Positions 47,401 through 58,343 are shown, numbered from the stretch's first letter. The stretch: DNA of 64,000 bases from Lytechinus variegatus (GCF_018143015.1 NC_054751.1:25526783-25590782); one strand, 5' to 3'. A program made the numbers and translations. Notes: generated by a model from the sequence alone, not told the origin.

Positions 47401-49875
47401 CAATCTCTTAATTACTATTCAAAGTCTGGCCAATGTATCATGATCGATGTGAGAATTATCAAGAACGATTCTGTAGTTGTCAGGAGATTGCCCATTTGGA
47501 TTCACTCTTCAGAGGTATCCCATTTTCAGGTCACGTGGGTGGAGTAGATTATCAATCGCTGACCCAAGGATTGTGACGGAACTGGAAAAATGAATATTAT
47601 ACGTAACTGTTTTGATCAGCATACGGAGGTTGCAATCTCTTAATTACTATTTGAAGTCATGCCAATGTAGCATGATTGATATGAAATTTATCAAGAATGA
47701 TTCTGGAATTGTCAGTGAGGCGATTGTCAATTGGGATTCACTCTTCAGAGGTATCCTATTTCCAGCTCACATGAGAAGAGTAGATTATCAATCGCTGATC
47801 CAAGGATTGTGACGGAACTGGAAATCACTAATACGTTACTGTCATGATCAGCACAGGGGCAATTTCTTGCAATATGTACATCCAGCACCTTACTCATGGG
47901 AGCTTTCCTAAATAGTTTCTCTTGCCCCAGGCACAGTCTGCCTTTACCCTGCAATTATCGCTTTACCTTATGAGGCAATTTTCATTACAAAATATTTATC
48001 ATACAATTCTTTTCATGTTTTCTAATGGAAAAACATGTTGAATAACATTTAGCAAGATTTTCTAATATTTTTTAATTTATTCATATGTACAGTGTTCTTT
48101 ATACAGGGCAGCCCTTTCAATAACAATTATTCTACAAAGGGGCCATGTCTTTACGGATAAAAACTTTGAAATGCGTGGTAAAATGCTGTAAATTTATCCG
48201 AATGTAATACAAGATATAGAGTACAAAACAATTTTTTTTAAGTAGACTTCTAATTCAATTTCCTTTGCAACACATACAGCTGTATTACTAGAATCTTGTC
48301 CATTCAGACCACTTAGTGTAGTAGGTTTCACGGTGCACCATGTATCTTTCTCGGGCAAATATTGGTCCTAAAAAAGACCAACCAAATTCGACATTTGCCC
48401 AAGAGAGATGGTATACATGGTGTACCGTAAACCTACTACACTATCCTTCTTTGCCATGGAAACCTTCAAAAGTTCAGACCACCTAAGGGCCCGTTGCATA
48501 AAACTTTTTTTTAACTGAGAAAACTGAGGTTGTTTTTACCAGAGTTTTTGCCCTGTGTTAAAGTCAAAGGCAGAATTCAGACTAAGCTATAGTTCTTAGT
48601 TTTTACCAGAGTATTCACAGGTAAGAAGTTTAATGCAACAGGTCCTAGAGTCGTCGAGACCACTTGTCTCCCTTGGATGGTCTTTATTATACAGGTTTTG
48701 CTGTAATAATGCAATAGTCGTTCATCTGGTTTCCATCAGTAATAGTATGCAGCGCTTAGAAACTATGTATAAAAGTGCTACGTAAATGTTGCATATTATT
48801 ATTATTAGTAGTAGTAAAACACATTGATCAATTTTCTTCTGTAGGTGGAGGTGCCATTGAGATGGAGCTTAGTAAGTTCTTGAGGGATCATTCCCGAACC
48901 ATAGCTGGCAAGCAGCAGATTCTCATAGGTGCATATGCTAAGGCATTGGAAATCATACCCAGGCAGCTTTGTGATAACGCTGGCTTTGATGCCACCAATG
49001 TACTCAACAAACTCAGACAGAAGCACGCACAAGGTAAAAGTTATTTAGTTTAGTTTGTTTTGTGAAGTCATGAACAAAAGACAATTTGTGAAGATTCAGA
49101 GCTGTAAGTGCACTGCATACAATGTGGATGTTGTTTGTTGAAAATCAGGCTTTAGACTCAAGTTATATCAAAAGCAAATGAACAGGATTTTCTCTATTAA
49201 AAGTTATGAATGTGCTGGTGTGAACTTGACTTTTAAGAATATGGTGATTAATCTCCTTCACTGTTGCACTAAAGGAATAATTCCCATTTTAATTGAAAAA
49301 TTAAACACCTAAATTACACCACCCTATTCCACCCCCCCCCCCCCCGAGTTTTACCAGGAAATGACCTATTTACCATTCGCTACAACTTTGTTTGGGACTG
49401 CTACTCAAAAACTCACATTTGTTGCAGATTGTTACACAGAATTGTACAGAACTTAGTAGAGAGCTTTTCTTTTATGACCAAAATTGCTAATCAAATTTGA
49501 CGAGCCAAATTACTCTCTGCTTTATACAGTAACAGAGGATGTTCCAGTATAGTATGTTATGTCGCATATTTCATGAAATCATGTTTTTGCCTGATTCCAA
49601 AAATGGAGAAATTAATCAGTGCTATATTTCTCCCTCCTAATCCTGTAGGTGGTACTTGGTTCGGAGTGGACATCTACAGTGAAGATGTAGCGGACAACTT
49701 TGAGGCTTGCGTGTGGGAGCCCTCTATAGTCAAGATAAACGCCCTGACGGCCGCCTCCGAGGCTGCCTGCTTGATCCTCTCCGTCGACGAGACCATCAAG
49801 AACCCCAAATCATCAGCACCTTCGGACGATAGACCGTACAAACCCATGGGCAGAGGCAGAGGACGGCCACGCTAA
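32494..49875 (+). CDS. CCT7: T-complex protein 1 subunit eta (CCT7), 11 exons, complete CDS
   Basis: Coding exons are 32494-32499, 37123-37276, 38326-38432, 38795-38973, 39823-39994, 41656-41820, 42516-42649, 46533-46685, 47237-47388, 48845-49033 and 49649-49875. All use GT/AG and join in phase to 1638 nt, 545 residues (human CCT7 is 543). The product is one of eight subunits of the cytosolic TRiC/CCT chaperonin that folds actin, tubulin and other proteins with ATP. Visible group II chaperonin motifs are [12 protein letters not shown] (about residues 39-50), NDGAT (60-64), GDGTT (91-95, nucleotide binding) and [12 protein letters not shown] (about 405-416). The segment [12 protein letters not shown] carries the Asp expected to activate water for hydrolysis. 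Eta-specific stretches are near-identical to human, for example [13 protein letters not shown] and [19 protein letters not shown]. The tail [10 protein letters not shown] is the eta-type Gly/Arg end. No frame break was found. Introns hold many transposons. Confidence 0.97.
33153..33880. mobile_element. Foldback element with TAGGCCTA termini
   Basis: Left AACGAACAATTGTCC and GTGTACAACGGATAG pair with right CTATCCGTTGTACAC and AATTGTTCGTT. Outermost TAGGCCTA pairs with AGGCCTA. The 730-bp interior is relatively rich in CpG. It shows AGATCACGTCATGACCACGT but no coding. Confidence 0.75.
33976..34490. mobile_element. MITE-like repeat with GGTCCTAAAGCTACGCAC ends
   Basis: The left has two direct copies of GGTCCTAAAGCT(G/A)CGC. 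On the right GTGCGTAGCTTTAGGACC (about 34267) and GTGTGTAGCTTTAGGTCC (about 34468) are inverted copies. Doubling at both ends suggests a nested or partly duplicated foldback. Confidence 0.7.
35683..35810. repeat. 128-bp near-perfect AT-rich palindrome
   Basis: Arms of about 60 bp, from AGATAAAAAATC to GATTTTTTATCT, meet at the AT-only centre near 35746. Only a few mismatches are seen between arms. Confidence 0.88.
37312..37572. mobile_element. CCGTAACAC-family MITE, doubled copy
   Basis: Starts GGGCCCCGTAACACAAAGG, ends CCTTTGTGTTACGGGGC. The arm contains TTAGCGATTAATCGCTAA, a perfect 18-bp palindrome. A second internal start (GGGTCCCGTAACTCAAAG) shows that one copy inserted into or duplicated beside another. 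CCT7 intron 2. Confidence 0.85.
39013..39161. mobile_element. CCGTAACAC-family MITE
   Basis: GGGCTCCGTAACACAGAGG at the left and TGTGTTACAGAGCCC at the right. CCT7 intron 4. Confidence 0.8.
40441..40655 (+). repeat. 215-bp dispersed repeat, copy A (CCT7 intron 5)
   Basis: Starts GCCACATTAAAGTCAGCTGA and ends TTTTAGAGACTGACATT. It contains the inverted pair CCACATTA/TAATGTGG at its left end. Nearly identical copies lie at 46013 and 46765. Confidence 0.9.
41155..41468. mobile_element. Two adjacent CCGTAACAC-family MITEs
   Basis: The first runs GGCTCCGTAATACCAAGGTT to TGTGTTACGGAGCC (41155-41310). The second, more decayed, runs GGGCTTAGTTACACAAAG to CCTTGTGTTATG (about 41313-41465). CCT7 intron 5. 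Confidence 0.75.
42690..42994 (-). mobile_element. tRNA-Thr-derived SINE
   Basis: On the minus strand it opens GCCGTGGTGTAGCGGTTCC (A box), carries the anticodon-arm text CTCTCGTCTTGTAATCAGAG with a TGT anticodon position, then GTGTTCGAATCCCACCATGG (B box). The body contains CACCCAGGTGCTAATTGGG, then AAGCGCTATATAAATGCC and a (TTA)n tail. The head is closest to tRNA-Thr(UGU). It lies in CCT7 intron 7, opposite to the gene. Confidence 0.9.
43791..43874. repeat. (TTTC)n/(TGTC)n microsatellite
   Basis: Tetranucleotide tract of TTTC with interspersed TGTC. The Lys/Glu/Arg-rich and Phe/Leu/Ser-rich open frames across it are artefacts. Confidence 0.92.
43905..43961. repeat. Short inverted repeat GGCATGCATCCCATAT
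   Basis: GCATGCATCCCATAT and its inverse ATATGGGATGCATGC are separated by about 22 bp, just right of the tetranucleotide tract. Confidence 0.75.
44468..45810. mobile_element. hAT-like element, TIR CAGACCTGCCAACC
   Basis: CAGACCTGCCAACC at the left and GGTTGGCAGGTCTG at the right. The 8-mer TGTAAAAG precedes the left end (44460-44467) and recurs at 45809-45816, overlapping the last two bases of the right terminus. The 1.3-kb interior is AT-rich, with no transposase recognised. CCT7 intron 7. Confidence 0.78.
46013..46218 (+). repeat. 215-bp dispersed repeat, copy B (CCT7 intron 7)
   Basis: GCCACATTAAAGTCAGCTGA to TTTTGGAGACTGACA, with the same order of words as copies A and C. Few differences are seen. 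Confidence 0.9.
46765..46980 (+). repeat. 215-bp dispersed repeat, copy C (CCT7 intron 8)
   Basis: GCCACATTAAAGTCAGCTGA to TTTTAGAGACTGACAT. It is about 550 bp beyond copy B, with exon 8 between them. Confidence 0.9.
47389..47860 (+). repeat. CCT7: Tandem duplicates derived from the exon 9/intron 9 junction of CCT7
   Basis: Two copies, about 232 bp apart, carry GGAGGTTGCAATCTCTTAAT, GGATTCACTCTTCAGAGGTA and TCAATCGCTGA. Each also has a stretch (47437-47487 and 47668-47718) resembling the last ~50 coding bases of exon 9: exon TATCATGATCG...AAGAATGATTCTGT against TATCATGATCG...AAGAACGATTCTGT and the more decayed AGCATGATTG...AAGAATGATTCTG. These are non-coding remnants inside intron 9. Confidence 0.8.
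48316..48441. mobile_element. 126-bp MITE, TIR GTGTAGTAGG, TA TSD
   Basis: GTGTAGTAGGTTT at the left and AAACCTACTACAC at the right, flanked on both sides by TA. Inner pairs are CACCATGTAT with ATACATGGTG and CGGGCAAATATTGGTC with an inexact inverse. CCT7 intron 9. Confidence 0.82.
48486..48648. mobile_element. MITE-like repeat with GGGCCCGTTGCATAAAACTT end
   Basis: The left GGGCCCGTTGCATAAAACTT is answered by GAAGTTTAATGCAACAGGTCC at the right. The interior AT-rich arms (TTTTTACCAGAGT occurs twice) have no coding. Confidence 0.72.
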
Positions 49876-49949
49876 CGTAACTTAACTTTCTAGATGATTA
49901 TTCAGTTTTGTCGTCGTTAGTAAATGTGATCAATGTTGCGCTCCTCAAA

Positions 49950-49955
49950 AATAAA
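49950..49955 (+). terminator. CCT7: Candidate CCT7 polyadenylation signal AATAAA
   Basis: First AATAAA, 75 bp after the stop codon. A second lies at 50249-50254. Which is used cannot be told from sequence; both sit in AT-rich sequence with GT/T-rich text beyond. Confidence 0.5.
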
Positions 49956-51971
49956 CAGTGATAGATATGTGAACAATTCATTTCCAGCCAGATGTATGTG
50001 GGACCTTTCTGATATTTTTTTGTCTCTGCTTTCTCATTCATTGAAATTTTGTATTATGCTAGCCTGATCAGTTCGTGAACTGTGGAGAAAAAAAAAGGGG
50101 GTCAGAAATCTGAAATGTTTATTATTTTCAGGAATTGCACCTATGTCATTGTTCATGTATAAGTATGGAGCTGTTTGCTTTATACTCATATGCGAATGGT
50201 CAGAGGAGAAGATTGATTTTCCTCGTATACGAGCATGAGGCTATTTGGAATAAACATAAACATAAATTAATATGATGCAATATGAGTACTCTTCAGGGAT
50301 TGGGTCATGTACACGGCCCTGTTCACATTACAAACAAATTGACGGCTTAGGTAAGGAAAATGATTAGAAACATGCTTTCAAGCAGTTTTGAAATGATTTT
50401 AAAGCTGTTTTTAGTTGAAATAACTTTGTGTTAACAGAATCGCTATCCATTCTCAGGATTCGATCACAATTTTCCATTTAGAAAGTGCACTTTCAACTCA
50501 GTTATGGAGCATTGCGGTCAGTCACTTTTTTCCTTGGCATTTAATTTGTGAACCTGATTTCATTCATATTTCAACATGTTTGCCTGTCGAATGCTAGTTT
50601 GTGAGCATTCATTATTCCACTCTTCAGTGTTGAGTAATGCAATTGGTATAAAATTAACAAAAGAGGGTTGCATTCAAAGAGAGCTTGGGCCCATTTAAAA
50701 AAAAAAGTTGAATTTAAACACCACTCAAAACAAATCAAGCACAAATCCTTAATATGCATCTTTCATTACTAGAGGAAGGAGAAGAAGAATTGGTTGAAAA
50801 TCAAGTTGCGATTGATTTTTTGAGTTGCGTTTGATTTTTTGAGTTGCGTTTGATTGCAACTCTTTGTGCAACTGTCCCCAGGACCCACAACACTAAGCTC
50901 TATGCTTGATTGGAGGGCTCATTTCATTACATTGATCATTATGTGCAATCGATCATACAAACCAACCATACGATCAATCATTAAGTTTTGTGCTACATGC
51001 CCCTAGAGTGTGAAGAATTTATTCACTTTGATATTGATCTATTTTGCTTTTCATGGGCCAGTATTTGGAAAGTGGAATCTCTTTTATCTCTTATTTCATC
51101 TTTGCTCTTTCAAATGTAAAAAAAAATGGAAGAAAAGGCTCAATCATGATATATACAGTATATGGAATTTAGAAACTTGCACCTCTTGACCAACACACAA
51201 ATCATAAATGCATGGTTTTTACCCAATTGCCAAACCAATTTCTGATTGCATTGACAAAACAAAATTTTCAGAGATCGCCTTGGTGATTGATTCAATGGTG
51301 AACAGGGGGAGGGGATTCATGTAGCATCTTGTTTATAGTTACCGTTACTGACCGCTGTTATAAGCTACTGAAATCCTTACATCTGATTTGCTGGAAGCAA
51401 GTTTGTCAGTAAAAATCACCGACAAGCTGCTCCGTTAAATGCTTTCCAGCAGGTTACAGATTGTTTAAACTAAAAAAAAGAATTAAACTTAATACATGTA
51501 TGATCGACACATGTGGTCATTTGAAGAGATATGCAATGTATAGATGTTGGCACTAGTACACTTATTTTGTTTGAGTTTCCATGTTAATGCACATTCTCAC
51601 AAGGTCACCGTGGAGATCACGAAAGATATTTATTTTTTGTAACGTAAATTATTCCTCTGTGAGGTTAAAATCTAAATGAACTTGAGAAAGCTGTTGTAAG
51701 TTTGACCAACTTGTGTTTCATAAACCATGAAGTTGCACATCAGGTCTTTAGGGAAATAGGGTAAAAGATGACACACATGTAACTTGATACAGAGTCTCCG
51801 AGAAGCCAGTGCGATTGCAAAAGTTATGGGGTCTTCATCGCCGGGCAGCAGACTTGGGCCTCCTGTTCAGATTGAAATGTGGTTTCCTGATTATCCAGAA
51901 ACACACCAACGCCAAGAAGTTGATGTTTTTACAGTCTTATGGTGAAACATCACCAATATTAATCCTGACCT

Positions 51972-52101
51972 GGGGCCCGTAACACAAAGCTTAGCAATGA
52001 TCGTAGAACATTTTTCTACGATTGATTCCATTGACTACAATGTAAAAGCAATCGTGAAATCAAGCGTGCGATAAATCGCTAACCTTTGTGTTATGGGACC
52101 C
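51972..52101. mobile_element. CCGTAACAC-family MITE
   Basis: GGGGCCCGTAACACAAAGC to CCTTTGTGTTATGGGACCC. The interior keeps TAGCAATGATCG and CGATAAATCGCTAA. Confidence 0.8.
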
Positions 52102-52310
52102 AGATGTGCTCTGAACTGTCAGTGTTGATTTGCTGAAATGGGATAAGGGTAGTATTAACCTAATCAAGGGCCGGTAAGATAAACAAAGTTTAGAGATTGA
52201 TCATGTGACTGACTTTTACAATTGATTGTACACAGTAATTAGTGCAATCAATCGTGGACATCAGCTCCACAATTATTCTCTAAGCTTAAGGTTACAGAAA
52301 AAGATAGCCT

Positions 52311-52458
52311 AGGGCCAGTAACACAAATGTCAGCGATTAATACCTGAAATGGCCTATCAAGATCATCGTTGCGTATACATTTTGCTCCATAGACTGACCG
52401 GGAGCCAATCACAATTGTTCTTTCAAAAGAGTGATTAATCGTTAATCCTTGTGTTGGA
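52311..52458. mobile_element. CCGTAACAC-family MITE, decayed
   Basis: AGGGCCAGTAACACAAATG at the left and AATCCTTGTGTTGGAGG at the right, with AGCGATTAA inside. Confidence 0.65.
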
Positions 52459-52635
52459 GGAGACTCTAGACTTCAATTCCCAAGGGGGTCGTAAGAAGTC
52501 TGTTAAGGAACAACAAGTTCCATTGAAAAGGACTAGATTGTTTGCGAGTTTAGTTTAGCATTCATACTTGTGCTGAACTGTTTCCTCCAAGCAGTGATGC
52601 AGTAAGGGATCATACTCCCACATGAATATGAACTA

Positions 52636-53391
52636 CAGTCCGACCTCCCCTTATCCGGATCTCTCTATTATCCGGACGCACACTTGCCGAGATTTTTTTT
52701 TTTTTAAATCTAGTACAGGTACGTGAGGAAATGAGATTTCAATCTAAACTCAATCCTATACATAAACTCACTTTGATTACATATATTTCCCAACATAGTC
52801 ACCCTACACCAAACATATTTTTCATGAAAATATCTCGCCCAAATCACCAAAAGAACTTTAGGAATGATAATTTCCAGTAAATCAGGGTGCAGCGCAAACA
52901 ATTCATCACGTTTCTCTTTTTGCTTCGCGGGAAAAACAACACATGTCTTGCTAGCTAACTTTAGGCCTCAATACGGACAGTGCCATCTATCATGTTTGAG
53001 CCTACAGTCAGTGGAACAATGGCTGACATTGCGAAGCTGCGATACCTGCCGCGATGATTTTTAAAACTTGGTTTCATCGAGTCATTCACTTTCTTTCGAG
53101 GTATGCTTGATGTATACCTCAGTCATTTTAGCAGGTAAATTATCCAAGAGTTTTGGCCATCGATCGATTTCATTTCAATGAAAAACACTGCCTATAATTT
53201 GCACTGACTCTGCAGTGAATAATACCGTACGCCCACTACAATAGTGCAGTGTAGCTACTGCCGGTGGCCTGCATGGGAGGCAGCCGGCAGCGCAGCTGCG
53301 TGTATTTAATATTGGGTCTCCCAGATCCGGATAAATCCCTTATCCGGATTGTTGCTGGTCCCAACGTGTCCGGATAAGAGAGGTCGGACTG
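52636..53391. mobile_element. Pogo/Tigger-like non-autonomous element, TA TSD
   Basis: CAGTCCGACCTC...CTTATCCGGAT at the left and ATCCGGATAAG... then GAGGTCGGACTG at the right, flanked by TA (52634-52635 and 53392-53393). The termini starting CAGT and mentioning TTATCCGGA are typical of pogo-group Tc1/mariner elements. The 0.75-kb interior has only short frames. Confidence 0.82.
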
Positions 53392-54179
53392 TACATGGTT
53401 CCATCCAATATGCTAAAAAAGTGGTTTCAGTTGTACCATGGTAAAAAATTGTGGACTGCATACAGATTTCTTGTATTATCACGCATGAATTGAGTGCCCT
53501 TTACCCAAAATCTGCATTCATGATGAGATTTATCTTACTGTGCGCTATAAAAATAAGCGTAATTATGTTAACAAATTGAAACCTCTCTTGCGAATACAGG
53601 CCTCTGTGTCTCTCTGATAAAAGGCACAGTAATGATCAATGATATATTGAAGGGATTGGGTATGCACTATGCAAGTATATCATCCAAACTCATGTTGAAT
53701 CATAACATGTTACTAGTAATGGCATTGGTAAGCGCACCCAAGAGTGATTTGCAATTGTTATTTGTCCACATTTCTCAGTATGAGCTATAAACCAAACAAT
53801 TTAATGTGCTGATGACACAGCAAAATATCCACACCCCCTTCGCCCACTTGGGCCTTTCGGGAGCTCTTCTTGCTTGTTGTGCTTTGGGAATGGGTAATCT
53901 GTTCGAAGGAGATATGCTGTTAATACTTGATTAGTTTAGGATTAGCATCACTTGCCCTTTCAATAAAGTGATCGCTATCTACCCATGTTATCATGCTAAA
54001 TGTTGGGGAGACTCGTCAATTCTCAGAAGTCAAATCTTTTTTCTCTCATCTAATTCAGCATGTTAAGTCAGACGATGTAAAGGATGAAGGAACATGTCTT
54101 TTGTCCTGCTTTGTACTTAAAACCCTCATGCAATGCCCTCAAAAGTGCTGATTAAGTGAAAAATCTAGGTGGGTGTCGT

Positions 54180-54560
54180 TCGGTGTCTCCTTGCTCAGGC
54201 TTCTTCCTTCCATTAATCACTGCACTACTCCATGTGGTTTGCGTTTGGCAAGAAGTGCACTTGACGGGCCCGATTAAGGCAGTTTTGACATGTGCCTCTT
54301 TCTGTTACTCCCGATTAGGCTGAGCCGCCTCAAGCCGACGATGAATTGGCACATTAGGCGTTGTGACTGTCCTGTTGTCAGTGGAGGCCCATTAGTCCTG
54401 GCACTTGCAGGAAATTGAATCAAAGTGCAACCGCCCAGTTGGATACTCGCGAAGATTAAACAGGCTGAGAATTAGCCCCTACCATGCGTCTCTGCTCAGT
54501 GCTGGCTTGTTAGGGGCTGAGCAATCAGCTGCATGGAGGGGGACTTCGAAAAGAACATGA
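54180..54560. promoter_or_regulatory. Possible cis-regulatory island rich in ATTA/GATTA cores
   Basis: This stretch is visibly less AT-rich than its surroundings and shows no repeat or homopolymer. Homeodomain-type cores are dense: CCATTAATCA, CGATTAAGG, CGATTAGG, CATTAGG, CCATTAGTC, GATTAAAC and GAATTAGC in under 400 bp. GATTAGG/GATTAAG resemble Otx/Gsc-class sites. It lies about 6 kb downstream of the EBF-like stop codon. The call is inference from composition and motif density. Confidence 0.35.
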
Positions 54561-55555
54561 TCCACTGAGGGCTGAATTTAATTTAGGGACTGGTGCGGTG
54601 GGCACTTAGAGACCTAGAACCATTTAACAGGGAGTATTAGACCTAGAGGAATAGTGATTAATTTGGTAAAGTCTGCACCGTCACGTTGTCTAGGTTTATG
54701 ACCAAGGACGTTTTTCCTCCCGTTTTCTGCATGTCTTTTTGTTTGTAATGTCATGTAAGATATAATCATTTCAGAGTTATGTTCTGTGCATTGTTTATTT
54801 ATTTGAAGGTGTTGATCAGGCAGGGAGAGAGAGAGATTTGTCCAGGAAACCTAGATCATCGTTACCTTTCAAGGTCACTCTTCGGTCATGGGTGGATATT
54901 TGCTGTATCGGACTAAAAAAAAAATAGTCTATATTGCAGACTTCACTGGTTTTTAGATTGTCCTAAGACTTCCCCCAAATATATGAAATGCTTCCACGTT
55001 CAGCTTTAGATGAAAATAGTTTGAAATTGGAAAGGTTCTTTTTGGCTCCTAGCCCATAGTTTTTCTTCGAAAGGGAGTAACATACGTGACATAATATAAA
55101 TCTTGTGACATAATATAAATCTTGTATAAACATTTCCCCCCCCCATAAAATGTATTTAATTGGTCACTGCAACAAATTGAGTCATTGTACAAGAGTTCAA
55201 TAATTTGATTATGACAAATATATATATGTGTGTAATAAGTAATTTATGTCACTTAAGAAAAAAAAACTGTCGCTCTGTACTATGGAGTTCACAGAACATG
55301 TGCAAATTTTCCTTTTATATTTCATTTTTTTTGTATTTACATTAGAATGCCCAAATGTATGAATTGCGGTGACCTTTGTACAGTTGCGTGATTGTGTCTG
55401 TGACTGATGCATTTAATCAATTAAATGTGGCCATTACATTGTGTGTAATGCCGTGAAAGAATATAATTTCTTATTGCTTTTATTTTTACTGAGAATGTTT
55501 ACTCCATGCTAGGAGGTTGCTCCAAAGGGTAAAGAGCTGAAGTAATTTCATCATC

Positions 55556-55650
55556 ATAAGATCATCATCACTACCACCACCACCATCATCACAACCTCCA
55601 CCACCACCATCGTCATCATCCTCAACCATCATTATCCTCACCACCACTGT
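55556..55650. repeat. (ATC)n/(ACC)n microsatellite
   Basis: Mixed CATCAT and CACCAC trinucleotides. Confidence 0.85.
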
Positions 55651-57152
55651 CAAAATCATTTTCCTCTAATCACTCCATTCTTCATTTCCATCTTTTAGTA
55701 CTCTTAAAGAGACGATCTTTAACATAATAGCTCACACACCTTCAAAATTAGTCTTGATATGTAATTCACCATTGAATTTATTCATCATTATAACACCAAG
55801 ACATAAAGACACATACAAGTATGCAAAGTGAGAAGCGAGGTTTACATTTCTCTCCTTCCCTCCTTTCAAAAAAAATCATAATTATCAAAGACAGCCATTT
55901 TTACAAGCATGATCATAATTTTTTTTTTGTTAAGTAATTAATTCACAATACTTCTCATATAAAAGATTTGGGGAAAAAGGTGCAGAAAAGAAGCACTAAA
56001 TTTTCTCTACTTAGCCAGCCCCGTAATTGACAAACCAAGGAGAGAGAGAGAGAGTGTGTTATATAAAAAAAAACACCTATATACATTACAGTTAAACAGA
56101 GTAATCTAAAAGGAAAACTGAATAGTTCTTGACATATTATATAACTACTTGTCAAACTCACAGAACTTGCCTACTGTATGTGAACAGGTCGAGGTATCCT
56201 TACGGTGCTCTAATACATCATACAGTATACTACAGACTAATGGCTGCCTACATGCGTTCACATATGGAAGATGAATTAACTGGCACTGACTTTATAAAAT
56301 TTGAAAATGAAAGTGTCAGTATATGAAACAATTCACCATCCCATATTGTAACATAATAAAGATGGCTTGATGCATCATTTTTTAACTAACAAAGTACCCT
56401 GTGTTAATATTATAGACATCAAAATGTGGAGAAAAAAAGAGAGATATATCCTCACTCTCACTCTATTTCGCTTGACACCTCGCATGTTTTCGATGAAAGT
56501 AGGCGAGGTTTATAGTTTGGTGGGTTTAATCTGCTGTACAAGCATCAATATATATGACTATCTACTCATAATACATTACAATCGCGTTTGAGTCAATGCA
56601 GTATGGTGAAATACAATTTACCAAGTATATTTCAATGCACTGTTGAGAACACCAAGGGGGTTTCTTTCTTGAACAAATTGTAATTTTCAATACAAATCAC
56701 AAGACAAATAAAAATCAGAGAAAAACAAGCAAATGACCCTTGCTGCCTATCTTTTTTAAATTTTGTATTGTCATGCCACAAATTCTAAGAATGTACAAGT
56801 TTTGATGATTTTTTTTTCAAATATTACCACGGGAACCAGGCATTGCCATGGTAACATAACATTGGCCCTGAGCATGGAATTCAATAGATTTGTATTTCAT
56901 CGAAACATTCATCTTACTATAAACGAGCAAAAGCACTCTCGTTTGAATATCTTCTTTTAAAAAAAAAATGACAACATACATTCATTTTAATACATATAAG
57001 AACATGTTTTTCCATTCCACAAGAATGGACCTTAATACTGAAATTTGTCTGCATTTTATTTTGTACATGAACATTTGATATATGTTTTCACGAAACTTAG
57101 CAAAAAATGGCAATAAAATGGTTGACATTACAGATACAATACCAGCAGTCCA

Positions 57153-57302
57153 GGGGCCATAACACAAAGGTTTCTAATACATTTCTAAATGTTATTGGCC
57201 AATCAAAATCATTTCTGTAAGCAAATTTTGTTTGTAACTCACATGGAACCAAGCCGAATTGTTGTATTTCGAATACTTTGTAAACCTTTGTGCTATAGGA
57301 CC
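57153..57302. mobile_element. CCGTAACAC-family MITE, decayed
   Basis: GGGGCCATAACACAAAGGTTT to AAACCTTTGTGCTATAGG, with GGCCAATCAAAATCAT inside as in other family members. Confidence 0.72.
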
Positions 57303-57754
57303 AAGTGCTGATGACAAATAAATAAAAATATACTCTCGATTAGAAATAATTGAATCTTTATCTCTTGGTGCAGTGATATTACAAAAAAAAGGATTTTAAA
57401 GAATGATGATAAACAACATTAATTCAATACAAAGGTCATGTAATATCCTATTAGCAACAACAAGATCTTGAATAATTGGAATAAAGAATAGTTAAGGAGT
57501 TGTTGAGTGCATGGGTTTTACTTGTGTAGTGAAAAAATACAATTGCTTGAAACAATGACATTACACTTACATGTACTTTCATGCATATCATTACCTAAGT
57601 GGAATGGTTTTATCTGGTCAATGAGAGAGGAAAAATTAATCCCTTTTATATTCTCATATGAATATATGGGGTATGAATTGCAAAGTGTATATTTGGCAGA
57701 GAACAATATATGTAAAAAGTCAAAATTAGATCTTGAGAATACAATAACCAAAGG

Positions 57755-58343
57755 TTTAAAGGGGTACTCTGCAATGATTATAATCACATGTATATCTTAA
57801 TAGATAAAGTAAATTCAACAGAGCATAAATGCTGAAAATTTCATCAAAATCTGATATCAAATACGGAAGTTATTGAATTTTAAAGTTTTGTAATACTTTG
57901 TGAATACAGACATATGCACATCATGAATATTCATTAGGTGGGCTGATTATGTCATACCCCACTTTCCCTTTTCTCATGTCATTACAGGAAATCACAATTT
58001 ATTTCATATTTTCATACATGTGTGTATGTCTCTCTCATGAAATAAGTTGCAGTAATGAATATCTAATGAATTAAATCAGTTGTCGATCCAATTGTTTTGT
58101 TTGTAAAACATAATTCCATACAATAAAATACAAAGAACAAGTGGGGATGTGACATCAATTTGCTCATTGAATAATCATGAAGACATGCACAAAACTGTTT
58201 TACTGAAATAATGCAAATCTTTAAAGCCATGGCCTTGTTTATATTCCTTGTTCGATTTTTGATCAAACTTTCACTTACTTGTTTCATTTTTCTTTACCTG
58301 TTCAAATCATTTTTAATATTATCAAACGAGAGTACCCCTTTAA
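57755..58343. mobile_element. MITE, TIR TTTAAAGGGGTACTCT
   Basis: TTTAAAGGGGTACTCT at the left and AGAGTACCCCTTTAA at the right. The interior (AATTTCATCAAAATC, ATGAATATTCATTAGGTGGG, AAGAACAAGTGGGGATGTGA) matches the interior of the element at 18219, but the termini differ beyond TTAAAGGG. Confidence 0.85.
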
